Positions 11,322-21,643 of a DNA stretch of 64,000 bases are shown piece after piece. The DNA comes from Patiria miniata (Eukaryota > Echinodermata > Asteroidea > Valvatida > Asterinidae). Where the stretch lies: contig NW_024037072.1 in NCBI RefSeq assembly GCF_015706575.1, positions 28,335,162 through 28,399,161 of the forward strand, in the 5' to 3' direction. The notes beneath the pieces were generated by a model. That model saw only the letters and a list, made by a program, of their open reading frames with translations. It had not been told where the DNA came from and did no database searches. A program made the translations under genes and the position numbers. Within the stretch, counting starts at the first letter, position 1, and each line of letters opens with the position of its first letter.

Positions 11322-11787
11322 TAGCCCCATAAATGTGGCCTATTTACTGGACTGCCTCCGTAAACATAGGCCACACATCCACATGTACAAAAATCGTGTC
11401 GACGGAGCCAAATTTTGATTTTCACATTTAGGCTTAGTTTGTAGGTTTTTTTTGCTTTAGAAGCCTACTTACCCTCTTTATAGGCTAATCAGAAAGTGCT
11501 GCCTTTTTCAGATGTATATTTTTCGTGAAATTTCCAGATTCATTTTTACACGTTTGCGTATCAAAATTTCAACATGAAATTTCACAAAAATTAGACATCT
11601 GAAAAAGGCAGCACTTTCTGATTAGCCTGTAAAGAGGGTGAGTGTGCTTCTAAAGCAAAAAACCCTACAAACTAAGCCTAAATGTGAAAATCAAAATTTG
11701 GCTCCGTCGACACGATTTTTGTACATGTGGATGTGTGGCCTATGTTTACGGAGGCAGTCCAGTAAATAGGCCACATTTATGGGGCTA
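11322..11787. mobile_element. Foldback (Mutator-like) element with 9-bp TSD
   Basis: This 466-bp near-complete palindrome starts TAGCCCCATAAATGTGGCC and ends with the inverted sequence. The two arms are each over 200 bp and share many blocks (CCGTAAACATAGGCCACACA, CTGCCTTTTTCAGATGT). It is flanked by a perfect 9-bp duplication GTGTTGTGT at 11313-11321 and 11788-11796. The inverted host copy near 13629 has only one GTGTTGTGT, an empty site. Long inverted ends with a 9-bp duplication fit Mutator-like (MULE) non-autonomous elements. No coding sequence is present. Confidence 0.85.
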
Positions 11788-11946
11788 GTGTTGTGTGGGC
11801 ATAATTAGCTAAATGGTGAGTAAAAAAAAGTCAGTTGTAATTTCGCACGTTTTTATGCACTCAAGGTCCCAGTCTGGCCCTAGCCTAGTCCGAAAATTTG
11901 GGACTCTCAATACTGTGTATGAGAGTCCCAAAACTTAAGGTATTGA
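11788..11946. repeat. Host repeat copy A, right part, plus dispersed GGGACTC block
   Basis: Positions 11788-11885 continue the host repeat and match the inverted copy at 13536-13637 (AATTAGCTAAATGGTGAGTA, GCACGTTTTTATGCACTC). Positions 11887-11946 repeat the block seen at 5570-5645. Confidence 0.65.
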
Positions 11947-12342
11947 AAGCATGCAAAACAAGAAAATAGACTGGCACCTAAAACAACCAGTCCAACACAG
12001 CTTCAGTACTGCATCAATCAACCATGCCAAAAGAATTTAAGAAACATGTGGCATGAAGCGGGAACTAGTCTCAATTTACTACACATTTCTCCATAGTCAA
12101 GCCACCAGACTACTGACACTGAAATGAAGAGGTCAGTCTTTTCAAATAGTTGGACCATGGTTGGACATGTACCAGTCTAGTCTTTAGCCCCATTTTGGGA
12201 TCACTTGACTTCCCTCTCATCTGCAAAGTATTGAAGAAAAGTCTCCTTTAAAAATTGAATTGAGTCTGCAAACTTGGTTGGTGAAATACTGATTTAGTTT
12301 TGCACGTTTTAGAGCACTCCAGAGCCCTGTCTGGCCCTAGCC
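11947..12342. other. Spacer with a partial host-repeat end
   Basis: Positions 12300-12342 (TTGCACGTTTTAGAGCACTC ... CTGGCCCTAGCC) match 11847-11885, so another fragment of the same host repeat lies here. The rest holds nothing I recognise. Confidence 0.5.
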
Positions 12343-12633
12343 TAGCCCCATAAATGTGGCCAATTTATTGGACTACATCCGTAAACATAGGCCACACATC
12401 CACATGTACAAAAACGTGTCGCACTTTGCCAAATTTTGCTTTTCATATTTAGGCTTAGTTTGTAGGTTTTTTTTGCTTTAATAGAAGCATACTCACCCTC
12501 TTTAATATAGGCTAATCAGAAAGTGCTGCCTTTTTCAGATGTCTAATTTTTGTGAAATTTCATGTTGAAATTTTGATACGCAAACGTGTGCAGAGGTTCA
12601 GCGCAGCATACCACGGCCACACTAGTGGGGCTA
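12343..12633. mobile_element. Shortened second copy of the foldback element
   Basis: It starts TAGCCCCATAAATGTGGCC and runs parallel to the left arm of the 11322-11787 element through TTTTTCAGATGT. It ends ...GTGGGGCTA without the long right arm, so it is an internally deleted copy. I see no matching target duplication: the flanks read GCCCTAGCC and GGTGCATGC. Confidence 0.7.
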
Positions 12634-12779
12634 GGTGCATGCTTGTTTTTCAATTTTGTTGAATCATGGTTGATATTAAAGCTACATGTACATGTAGCTT
12701 GTACAGAACAACATATTATGACTATAGGCTTACAAGTAGAACAAACCACCAGTGGATCGTCTGATTATTAAAAGAAAAA

Positions 12780-12905
12780 GAGGAGTATAAGGGCCTTTGT
12801 CCTCGCGGGCGGGGCGCGTCGGCCCGACGCGATCAGCCACCAGATCGGAGCGCCCTCTGTGCATCGAGTGTGCCCGCGCCACGCTCGGGACCGGTGTAGT
12901 GTGAA
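12780..12905. promoter_or_regulatory. CpG-rich segment, possible promoter of the 14.7-kb gene
   Basis: This short segment is far richer in G+C and CpG than its AT-rich surroundings (GCGGGCGGGGCGCGTCGG, CGACGCGATC). It lies about 1.8 kb upstream of the first recognised coding exon of the plus-strand membrane-protein gene, whose first visible exon is preceded by a splice acceptor and therefore needs an upstream 5' exon. This is inference only. Confidence 0.25.
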
Positions 12906-13140
12906 TATCCGACTCCATGAAATGTGGTAGTACTGCGCACTGGTAGTACTGTGACGCGTGAGTACAATACTATGCTATTTTAGGATCGTTTGGGGAGAGT
13001 GACCTGTCACGTGCGAGTGATCAACCAATAATAGGGAAATAGGGGTCCGATTTTCATAGGAGTCGGATTTTCATGTGACACCGGTCCTGCCACAGATTTA
13101 TGCAACTTTTTCCGCTCCACGTGTATACATTTCCATTATG

Positions 13141-13292
13141 TCAAGTTGTCTCAACAGTCGAGTTGTCCCGAGTCGTCGGAGTCGAGTTGTCTCAACGGTC
13201 GACTTGTCTCAACGGTTGACTTGTCCCGAGTCGAGTTGTCTCAACGGTCGACTTGTCCCAAGTCGAGTTGTCTCAACGATCGACTTGTCCGA
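13141..13292. repeat. Tandem GTCGAGTTGTCTCAACGGTCGACTTGTC repeat
   Basis: About four degenerate copies of a roughly 37-bp unit occur, made of alternating GTCGAGTTGTC and CTCAACGGTCGACTTGTC. The halves are partly inverted (GAGTTG / CAACTC-like), so the array is rich in short palindromes around GTCGAC. Confidence 0.75.
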
Positions 13293-13388
13293 CACTCATT
13301 GCACAGCACAGAAGCAGAAGGCACAGCTTAACAAACCGTCACTTAATAATAATGCTTGTGTTCATGTCTTGTTCAGTGACCGCAACTT

Positions 13389-13446
13389 ATCACTAGAACT
13401 ATGGGTCTTCCTACACAAGACCCATACATTTGCCATAGTTCTAGAG
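13389..13446. repeat. Inverted repeat CTAGAACTATGGGTCTT
   Basis: CTAGAACTATGGGTCTT (from about 13392) is matched inverted by AAGACCCAT at 13417 and, after a short break, CATAGTTCTAG ending at 13444. It is a small foldback with no associated gene. Confidence 0.6.
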
Positions 13447-13535
13447 GTATATAAACTGTAAAATACTACATGTACTTATAGTCTGTATTAATAGTCATTA
13501 ATGTGAGTGACTGTGAATCAGTGTGAGCATGGTGA

Positions 13536-13866
13536 GGAGCAGACTGGGACTAGAGGTAGAGTGCATGAGAACGTGCAAAATTACTACTGACGTTTTTTTG
13601 GCTACTCATCATTCAGCTAATTAAACGCCCACACAACACGTACATCAAAATGCTAAAGTTTAATGTACAAGCTTTAGGTTTTAGGAGTATTCATTTTGTC
13701 ACATTGGTATTCACAATGCACTGCAGCACACATAAACGTAATGTCTGAAGTTTGCATTTCAATAACTTGCTGCAAAACTACAATTAACAGCTGATTTTTT
13801 GTGTGATAGAATGCTCACAACAGCAACTTAGCAAGGCAGGGGCTTTGGTGAGTAAGAAGCTTATGG
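13536..13866. repeat. Host repeat copy B (inverted, lacks both insertions)
   Basis: Read on the minus strand it parallels 10814-11320 plus 11788-11885. It contains AAGCTTCTTACTCACC (uninterrupted at the LTR insertion site), AGTTGCTGTTGTGAGCATT, AGCATTTTGATGTACGTGTTGTGT with a single GTGTTGTGT (uninterrupted at the foldback site), then TTAGCTGAATGATGAGTA and GCATGAGAACG-type sequence. The repeat family itself is unnamed; no coding potential is seen. Confidence 0.75.
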
Positions 13867-13948
13867 TGTGATCATATTTTTGTTCTCAGCTGGAAGAAAA
13901 ATATTTTCTGACAGTGACACTAAGACAATCTAACTACGAACATTTTAA

Positions 13949-14413
13949 GGCCAAGCAAAAAAAAGAGTTTCTCTTTTTTGAAGAAAAAAAATGAAGGACT
14001 GGAGGCTAGGAGGCGGCCCCCTTTTTTCTGTTTCTTTTTTCCCAAGATGGTGGATTTTCCAGGATGGTGAATGCCTTCTTCCATTTCCTCAACTCTTTCT
14101 AGAAAATTGTGTCCAAAGGGGCCATAAAACCCTTTCTACATCTACAAATGAAGTAGTAGCTTGAGTAACTCCAGCTCCAATGTTCATCGTGATGAGAATC
14201 GGAGCTGCAGTTACTCAAGCTAGCATCTATCTATAATTTTTATTTGGAAAAAAATATATAGAGACAATAGGCCTATAGACCTATTGTCAGTATTGACGAT
14301 ATATTTGCAAAATATATTGCAAATTTGTGAATTAAAAAAAAAGAAAAAAAAAAGAGGCAGGCAGAAAAAGGGGAGTGGGTGGAGAAGAGAGACTTCCTTT
14401 TGTTTACTTGCCC
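13949..14413. mobile_element. Diverged Harbinger-like MITE relative
   Basis: The left end GGCCAAGCAAAAAAAAGAGT and the inverted right end GGGCAAGTAAACAAAAGGAAGT form imperfect terminal inverted repeats. The left flank is TAA and the right flank TAC, so the expected 3-bp duplication is not exact. The interior echoes the MITE at 4074 (GGAGGCTAGGAGGCGGCCCC, 'CAAGATGGTG'). A hairpin at 14152-14223 (GTAGCTTGAGTAACTCCAGC with inverted partner) lies inside. Confidence 0.45.
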
Positions 14414-14563
14414 TACGTGTAGCATTAATACTATAACTACAGTGTGTGCTACTGAGTCATAGGCCCCCAATTTATTTAGGCTGACAATGGCTGAGTTTAA
14501 AATCATTGTATTAAATACATTGTCACTTCTGTCAGCATTTCCAACCTGGTATCTCTCTTGCAG

Positions 14564-14679
14564 ATTCTGGACTCCTCATACTCTATTTGTGACCCCATCA
14601 TCTTAGCTTCAGTCAAGACTTCTAAGAAAGCATACTGGAATGGTTTCCGCCATCTGATTGAAACAATTAAAGGTCAACC
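14564..14679 (+). other. Probable 5' UTR of the membrane-protein gene
   Basis: A polypyrimidine tract and CAG (14546-14563) form a good splice acceptor, so the exon probably begins at 14564. A stop codon at 14668-14670 lies in frame just before the chosen ATG at 14680. An overlapping frame from 14558 is open but does not connect in phase to the conserved downstream exons. Confidence 0.5.
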
Positions 14680-17600
14680 ATGCACCCACCACATGGATTT
14701 TCTGCAGTCTTTTCTCAGCGTCTCTTGCTGCTGCATGGCCACAGCCCATCATCAATTTACTTACTGTTCAGGAGATACAGTTGGTATGGTTTCTACATTT
14801 CAGATTGTCCCAGGATTTGTTCCTGTCTGAGGAGCAACGATTTGATTTCACTGAGAACATTTCAAAATTATGGAAGTGAGCGAACACTGCCCTACATGCC
14901 ATCCGTAGTGGCCTCCCACCACAGGCCTAAGTCATGTGAGTTAGTAGCTAGACTCAGTCACTATTCGCAATCCACACCGTTGGCCACTTTGGGATCATCG
15001 TCGGTGCTTCGAAGCTGCAAAAACTTGACCAACAAACTCCATACAACCTCCAGGCCTCACACTGTCCATGACGAGAGCAAGAAAAGTACTGCCCCTCATG
15101 ATACGGTGCTACATCGCATGCAGCGATTAGAGGACTCTCTTCGTTACCATGGATACTCAACCATCCGAATTGGATTGGCCCTCGTTATCTTCATAGGTAA
15201 GGTTTTGTTTGCGCTTGTTATTAACAGGCATGCAACTTTTCCTCGGATCAGCTGATTTCCTCTTTTTTTACTTCCCATGTGTGCCATTGAAAATAGAAAA
15301 ACACTGTACAAAGTCTGGGAAAAATTTGAATTTCCTCTTTTTTTGTGATTTCCCAGTTGCATGCCTGTATTAACTGTAGCATCGTCAAAACTATAATTGG
15401 GACGATCCCACCTCTGGCGGGGCAATCCCAACTATAACTGGGACTCTCTATAAAGTGCCCAAATTATAGTTGGGATAAACTATAGTTCCGATTGTTCCAA
15501 CTATAGTAGGGGCCACCGCTGTTGGGGTATAACATTGACATGACATTACTAAAATAAGCTAGTTTGGTATCTCGAAGAAGTAGTCCAGGTCAAAGGTCAT
15601 TCAGGATAAGATTGCTGACGCGATGTTGCGGGATATTACGAGGACACCCATTCTGCTCGTAATTATCGGGCGTGCTTCCTACGACCGTCTTCTTGCGTGT
15701 TCATGTGCCTTCGGTGAGCGTTTGATTATCCCGAATGACCCGTGACCCATATCATTGTGCACATGCGCAGTTGAAGTAAAGAACTGGCTTATTGTCCATT
15801 TAGTTCACTCTTTGTTATGGTATTAGAATAAGGGTATACCCTGTTACAGAAGTCACTAAATTATAAGCATCTGTTTGGAATATGTCATTCACCATCTACT
15901 TGGAAAGGAAGCCTGACCTACATTTGTATTTCAGAAGCAATGACTTGTGTACATCGCTTCTATGCCCAGTTCCATCATTCCTGTAGATCAACACAGTGAT
16001 TAATCCCTGTCATCTACACTATTAGGCCAAAAAAAAAAGTCTCCGGTTTCTGGTATGGAGCTTGCCCCAAAAGTGGTGCGGTGATGCGGCTTTTTTTTTT
16101 TTTTTTACCTGTTTTTTTTTTTTTTGGCTTCAAATGTCGGCTGATGACTGCAAATGGTGCCCTACTAAACTTAGTGCAAATATATGGGAGTCCAGAGAGG
16201 CCACATAAAGCTTATTCTCGATCATAACCCCATCTAAAAACACGTTAAAATTGTGCAGCAGCAGGATTCCAGTCAAACCAGTGAGTTTGGCGGTTTTGAG
16301 ACATCATCTTGTATTGAAAAAAAAACTTTTTCATTTTGCCGACGCGCATGGCTACGGCGAGGCGCGCGCATACCAGAAACCGGAGACTTTTTGTTTTTGG
16401 CCTTAAATGCAATTTCACTTTTTGTTTGGCAGGTGAAATTATTTTTTTCCACGTAATCATTTCAAGATCTTTGTGACGATTATGCAAAATGCAATTGAAG
16501 CCTCGGTGTTAGTGTCTTCACCTAAAATCTTCCCTTGGAGAGGTAAACAATTTTTGATAATTTCCTTGCAGGACTTGCCATCTACATCTTCCGTGAGGCG
16601 ATCCGTGAACACGCGGCCGAGGAGGTGTCCCAGGTTGCAACGCGTTCCCTGGAGGACCGACTGGTGGCCGATAAGGCTGAGGAGTTTGCCAAGGGTCTGC
16701 TGAATGCTCTGTTGAAGGATGAGCCCATGCATCAGGTGGCCAGTCAGTTTGTGGTGGAAGTACTCCAACGCTCGGAGACCAAACAGGCTATGAGCACACT
16801 AGTGATGGATGTACTTCATGACCCCAACACCAAAGCTCAGTTAACAGCCACTGTTCAGCAGGTACCTGCAGCTATATGCTATCAACTTGTAAAAGTTGAG
16901 TTAGTGAAGTCAGTCACAAGTCACATCAAAAGTCAGGACACAAGTACATGTAACATGCATAGGGAAGTATAATTAGAAAGGATCGATGCCTTTGACACTG
17001 CTCATCTGAATTGCCACTCAAGTGGCTGACTTGAGACTGGATGACTTGTGTTTGTCTTCTGATTGACTCCTGATGGCCTGCGACAACCTGATAACAAATT
17101 AATTACATCTGTCGTATTTTGAAGATTGTGAGTCAGTCCCCCTTCATCCCCCTTATCTCAAGTTTACGCAGTTTTAGTTCTTTTGTTTAATAACCGAGTA
17201 AGATCCTCTGAAACTGTGCAACTGTGGGGGTAAGGGGGTATTTACCCCCCCCCCCCCCAGTATTATGTACAGACTTCCCTATCTTTTGAGGTGCCCTTTT
17301 TCACCAGCTTTTACCCCTGATATTTATAGAGAGTGCCCTTTTTAAAAAAAGAAAAAAAGAAGTGCCCTTTTCTTATTAGCCACCTTGTAGAGTTGCCCTT
17401 TTTGGAATTTTGCGCAACCGCCGGCAATTGTGCCGCCTTGAAAAGTGCCACCTATTGTTCATGATCGTCCAGTTTGAACAGTGCCTTGATTGGAAGGTGT
17501 ACCAGCCCCCCTCCCCACCCCTCCACTTTTTTTTTACGGAGGCCAAGTGTCTGGAGAAAGATAAACCCGTCTTTATTTCAGCGTGGATGTGCGAGTGCCT

Positions 17601-19785
17601 TTTCACAAACTTTTTTAAACCCCCCCCCAAAAAAAAATTACCCTGCTACGCCTCTGTCTGCGGGTACACCATGGAACATCTCTTCTGAATATCTCTTCTG
17701 CGAAGAAGTGTGGTTCTAAAGAGAATTGGAGGTGAAAATAGTTCTCATCCTGTCAGTCCTTGGGTCCATCTGCGGAAGAGCAGTACTCTGTCCGTTCATC
17801 TGAGGATGGACAGAGAGTTCTGTCCAAATGTCTAGATTCATTATCACTTCTGCTTCTTTTCAGAATGACACTTCTTCACAAAGTGATGTTCCATGGTTTT
17901 CCATACAAACTTGGCACTTATGGTACCTTTCCACCATGCAAAGCTTCCACTCACATGAACCCATCACACACATTTTTTAAAGTTCAATTAAGATCCCAAA
18001 TTGTAAGATTTGGGTCTTCCATGCTCATTTTTTTTTACATTAATGCTGGATGGTCGGTTTGCTTATGTTTCTCTCTGAACAGGTAATTGTAACAGCACTG
18101 AATGATAAGGATACCCAGGACTACATCAGATCAATGCTCAGTGTGATATTGTCAGACAAGGAGACCAGAGGTGCCATCACAAACCTGCTGGGGCACGTGT
18201 TCAGGGACACAGCAGTCAAAGAGCAGACAGCAGTCTTCTTCAGGGATGTGCTGAGGTCGGAGTCAGTCGTGGATCAGGCAACACAACTAGGTATGTTGAT
18301 GAGCAATGAATAAAATAGAGCAGTGCTGTAGTATAAACAGGAGCATACACTCTTGTTTTATTATACTCCCGAGGACAATGCTTTGTGTTTTCCTTTGTCC
18401 CTGTTATATAACACTCTCCCATAGACTAAGCACACAAACTTACAACAGAGGACCGTTTTGAACAAAAGACCCAATGCCCGAGGACTGAAAGGAATTGTTC
18501 TCCCTTTGTGTGTTTGCCCTTGGGGGTTATGTAGAACAAGTACAAGTATACAGTAAAATGTCACAGATTGTGTACATTGGGATGGTTTGGGTGATGTGTG
18601 CCTCTATAGTCATTGCATCTCTAATTGTTTTATTTATAGCGTACATGTACGTAAATGATTTCAACTTTATGGTAGCAGATACGATTTGAAAGTTGGCTCG
18701 ATTAAGTCAGCAATGAGAGTATTAGTTGGCATTTGCGCCATGTGACATTAAATCTCTCTTGTGAGTTTGTGTGGTTCTTAACAAAACCTTAGGAAACTCA
18801 CCTTTTTAGTGGAACAAGAAACAGTTTCTTAAGCTCCAAAATAAATCTTAAATCTCCAAAATCTTCAAAATCTTCATAATCCACAGTTTTAACAATACTT
18901 GAAAGTGTTCGAAAACATATTGAAAAAAACTCAAAAAAAAACAGACAGCCAGAATGTCAGTTGTTGAAATGTCACTGTTAGATTTCTTTGGGATATCAAA
19001 GAGACACCAAGATTTTCTCATGTCAAGCCCTGAGCTCTGTTAATTAATAAACTTCATTATATTCCTGATGAAGTCATCATTTACTCCTTCATCAAGAGTT
19101 TCATTTAGGCCCAAAACCCCCAACTATTTCTGCTTCCGATTACATGGCATTCGAAATAGGGTAGGTAGGTAGGTAGGAAATTTATTTTTTTTGCCAATTC
19201 TTTTGGTGTACATGTACTTTCATATGGAGGCGTCGGCATGTAGTCAAGGGTAAATAGTTGAAATTGATGGTTTTGGGTATTTTTTCCCCTCATTTTTCCC
19301 ATAAATAAATAAAGGTAGGTGCTGTCAGAATAGGGTACATGTAGGTAGGGAAACTGGAAGCAAAAATTTAATTTTTTTGGCCTGACCCTAGGGGTAAATC
19401 ATTAATCAGAGTAAAAAATGTTGCCATTTTTCAAATAGATGCACATTACATGGTGAACTGGAGGTCATGTATTCCAATCCATGTATAGCTTTGGCAACAG
19501 TGCCAAGGATAATAGGCAAAACTAATCTTAAGTAGTCCCATTAATCGTGTTAATTTTTGATCAGGTAAACAGGTCACCCAGAGCGTCATCAGTGATCCAG
19601 TACTGCAGGAAAAGACAGGAGACTCGCTGTGGTCAGCCATGGTGTTTTCTGTGACTCCAAGGTGGTTCGGCGGATCTTCTTCATCCTCATCCACCTCGGA
19701 CAGTGGCGATGCAAAACAGGCTGAGGACCTGAAGACAGGTACGGCAGAGCCAGATACTGACAAGGAGTCAGTTCTAGGCGGCTAA
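14680..19785 (+). CDS. Single-span membrane protein with helical repeats, unknown function (411 aa, 4 exons)
   Basis: Exons are 14680-15196, 16572-16861, 18083-18290 and 19565-19785; all junctions are GT/AG and phases agree (1, 0, 1). The first 75 residues are Arg/Ser/Leu-rich with few acidic residues, compatible with a mitochondrial presequence or signal anchor. One transmembrane helix spans the first junction (about residues 163-180, RIGLALVIFIGLAIYIF). After it comes a series of roughly 17-20-residue amphipathic units with a shared pattern (LVMDVLHDPNT, VIVTALNDKDT, LSVILSDKET, LLGHVFRDT, VTQSVISDP), about seven in all. The tail is Ser-rich and acidic. I do not recognise the family. The start is the first ATG after an in-frame stop. 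Location in a mitochondrial membrane is only an inference. Confidence 0.8.
15395..15510. repeat. ACTATAGTTGGGA palindromic cluster in intron 1
   Basis: Variants of ACTATAATTGGGAC and its inverse TCCCAACTATAG occur about six times in both orientations within roughly 115 bp, so the segment can fold in several ways. It lies in the first intron of the membrane-protein gene. The rest of that intron up to 16024 holds nothing I recognise. Confidence 0.6.
16025..16402. mobile_element. MITE with 33-bp terminal inverted repeats, TSD TTA
   Basis: The left end GGCCAAAAAAAAAAGTCTCC followed by GGTTTCTGGTATG is matched by the inverted right end GGCCAAAAACAAAAAGTCTCC followed by GGTTTCTGGTATG. TTA flanks both sides (16022-16024 and 16403-16405). 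A TWA duplication with GGC ends fits PIF/Harbinger. The element is 378 bp, non-coding, and sits in intron 1 of the membrane-protein gene, ending about 170 bp before exon 2. Confidence 0.8.
16862..18082. other. Intron 2 with degenerate TGCCCTTTT repeats and a foldback
   Basis: Positions 17230-17460 hold a C tract and four degenerate copies of AGTGCCCTTTTT. Positions 17669-17896 form an imperfect foldback bounded by CCATGGAACAT / ATGTTCCATGG, with GAAGAAGTGTGGTTCT near its left end and an inverted counterpart near its right end. It belongs to the same family as 42392-42624. There is no extra exon. Confidence 0.55.
18291..19564. other. Intron 3 of the membrane-protein gene, nothing recognised
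   Basis: This is AT-rich intronic sequence. GTAGGTAGGTAGG runs occur near 19160-19175 and again near 19340. No gene or well-defined element is visible. Confidence 0.45.
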
Positions 19786-21643
19786 TTTACAGGAAGGGGG
19801 TTCTTTTTACCAATGAGCTCCTCATTTTCATGGCTGCATTGAACGGTATGAAAGCGTAAAAGGACCGTAAGCGATAAAACACTTCATAACATCTGTATCT
19901 CTCTTACTATCTCGCAGTGGCGAGTTAATATCTTGATGCGGCAAGACGGGAACTTTGTGTTTCGAGATAGTAATGGCCTCGGCTAAACATCCACTCGTCA
20001 TTGTGAGCTACTATGTTGGAAACAGAGAATTTCCTGTTTTCAAATAGAAATTGGTGGAATTGTAAGAAATTATTTAGAATTTTGTTTTTATTTATACAGA
20101 GATTTATTGCTTTTTCAGATACATGTAGATCAGATTAAGAAAAATGCAATACATGTATTGTTTTGGAAATGATGCACGTAAATACACTGAAATTTGTTTT
20201 ATTTGTTTTATGTTTGGTATTTGTCAGTACTAAATACTGAGTAAACAACTCAAGTTATTTGTTACCTAGTAGCCAGTTAAATTATCGTGTGAAACAGGTG
20301 CTTTTAAACTGTCTACATATATAGGGCGTGGCCTAACAAAGGGAGGGGGGGGGGGAATTTGGCTACCCCACTTCAAGGTAATAAGCCGCCTCCCCCTCTT
20401 GTTCTCCCATGCCAAAATTTGGGTACGGCAAAAATGAGTCTTTTATTGTTGCCCCCCCCCCCTGAAAAATACCAGGTTGTAACTTTTAGAACTTCTCTGT
20501 AGTTCGTAAAATAGCATTGACCTTGTAAGAGCAATTAATAATTGCCCTTCTCCCCTAAAACGACAACAAATTTATCTGTGCCCTAATGGGGAAGATGTAA
20601 AATTAAACATGCTGGCATGTAGAAGACACAATTCACTCACATTGTTACATCAGCGTTGCATATTGTTGATATTTTACATTTATGGATCTGCCTCTAGCTG
20701 TGTGGATAATTGCCCGGCCTACAAAACATGTGTTTTTGCGACTGAACACAAATTTAAACACTTTTTTGCTGTCTTGTTGTAAACATGTTTACATGCTTAA
20801 CATTTTTAGCATGAGGCGATAGTAAGAAAGTGTTTAGAATTGTGTTTACTCGCTAAACACATATTTTTTGTCGGCCATCAAGTATCCACACGCGTCAATC
20901 AGGCTACCTTTTGTCCCAATGCCTAAAATTGAAAACTTGGTCCCATGGTCAATTTGACCGCTCTTGCAAAAATTACTCAGAACTCTGTCAAAAATTATCA
21001 GATTTGGACGTTTGATGTCTCATTTTAAAGTGAAAAGGTGTATCTTTCAAACCATACCTATTTATATATGTTGGTTACACATTCTACGTCTGGCATTCCG
21101 TTATATTTTGTTTCCATTTTTTTGATACACACTGTATATCCCACTTGTCTAAATGGAACGTCCTGGCCGAAACTCAACAGGCATTTCGGAGAGCAAGATC
21201 GTGTGAGACTCAACCTACCCTGACCTCCAATGACCTGACGGAGAATTTAGACGATGGGCACATCACTGACATGACAATTCTGGATTTTTAGAAGACATTT
21301 TGACGTATACTAAACCAACAGCTTCTAATTAAACTTGATCACTATGGTATTCGCTCCCAAAAAAAAAAAATTGGATCGAGTCCTCCCCGACCATGAGATT
21401 CCGGAGAGTTTTTGTAAATGGTTGTGTTGAAGTAGTCATTGTTCGATGGGGAAAAATCAACCCAAAGTCATGGGTCAACCCCACAAAAATTGAATAGAAA
21501 AGGGAATGGTTCAATAAAGCTTAAAATTCACGTGTTTTTATACATGACTCAATACCTTGGAGAGCATTGTTTCACGATTTTTTGAACCGGGGTATTTATC
21601 ATTGGTGTCTGTGGGAAGATAGTTTCTGCACACACATGCACTT
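19786..21643. other. Intergenic region between convergent genes, nothing recognised
   Basis: This lies between the stop of the plus-strand membrane-protein gene and the stop of the minus-strand transporter gene, so it must hold both 3' UTRs. I see G and C tracts near 20341-20355 and 20453-20462. I did not find a clear AATAAA close to either stop. Confidence 0.45.
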
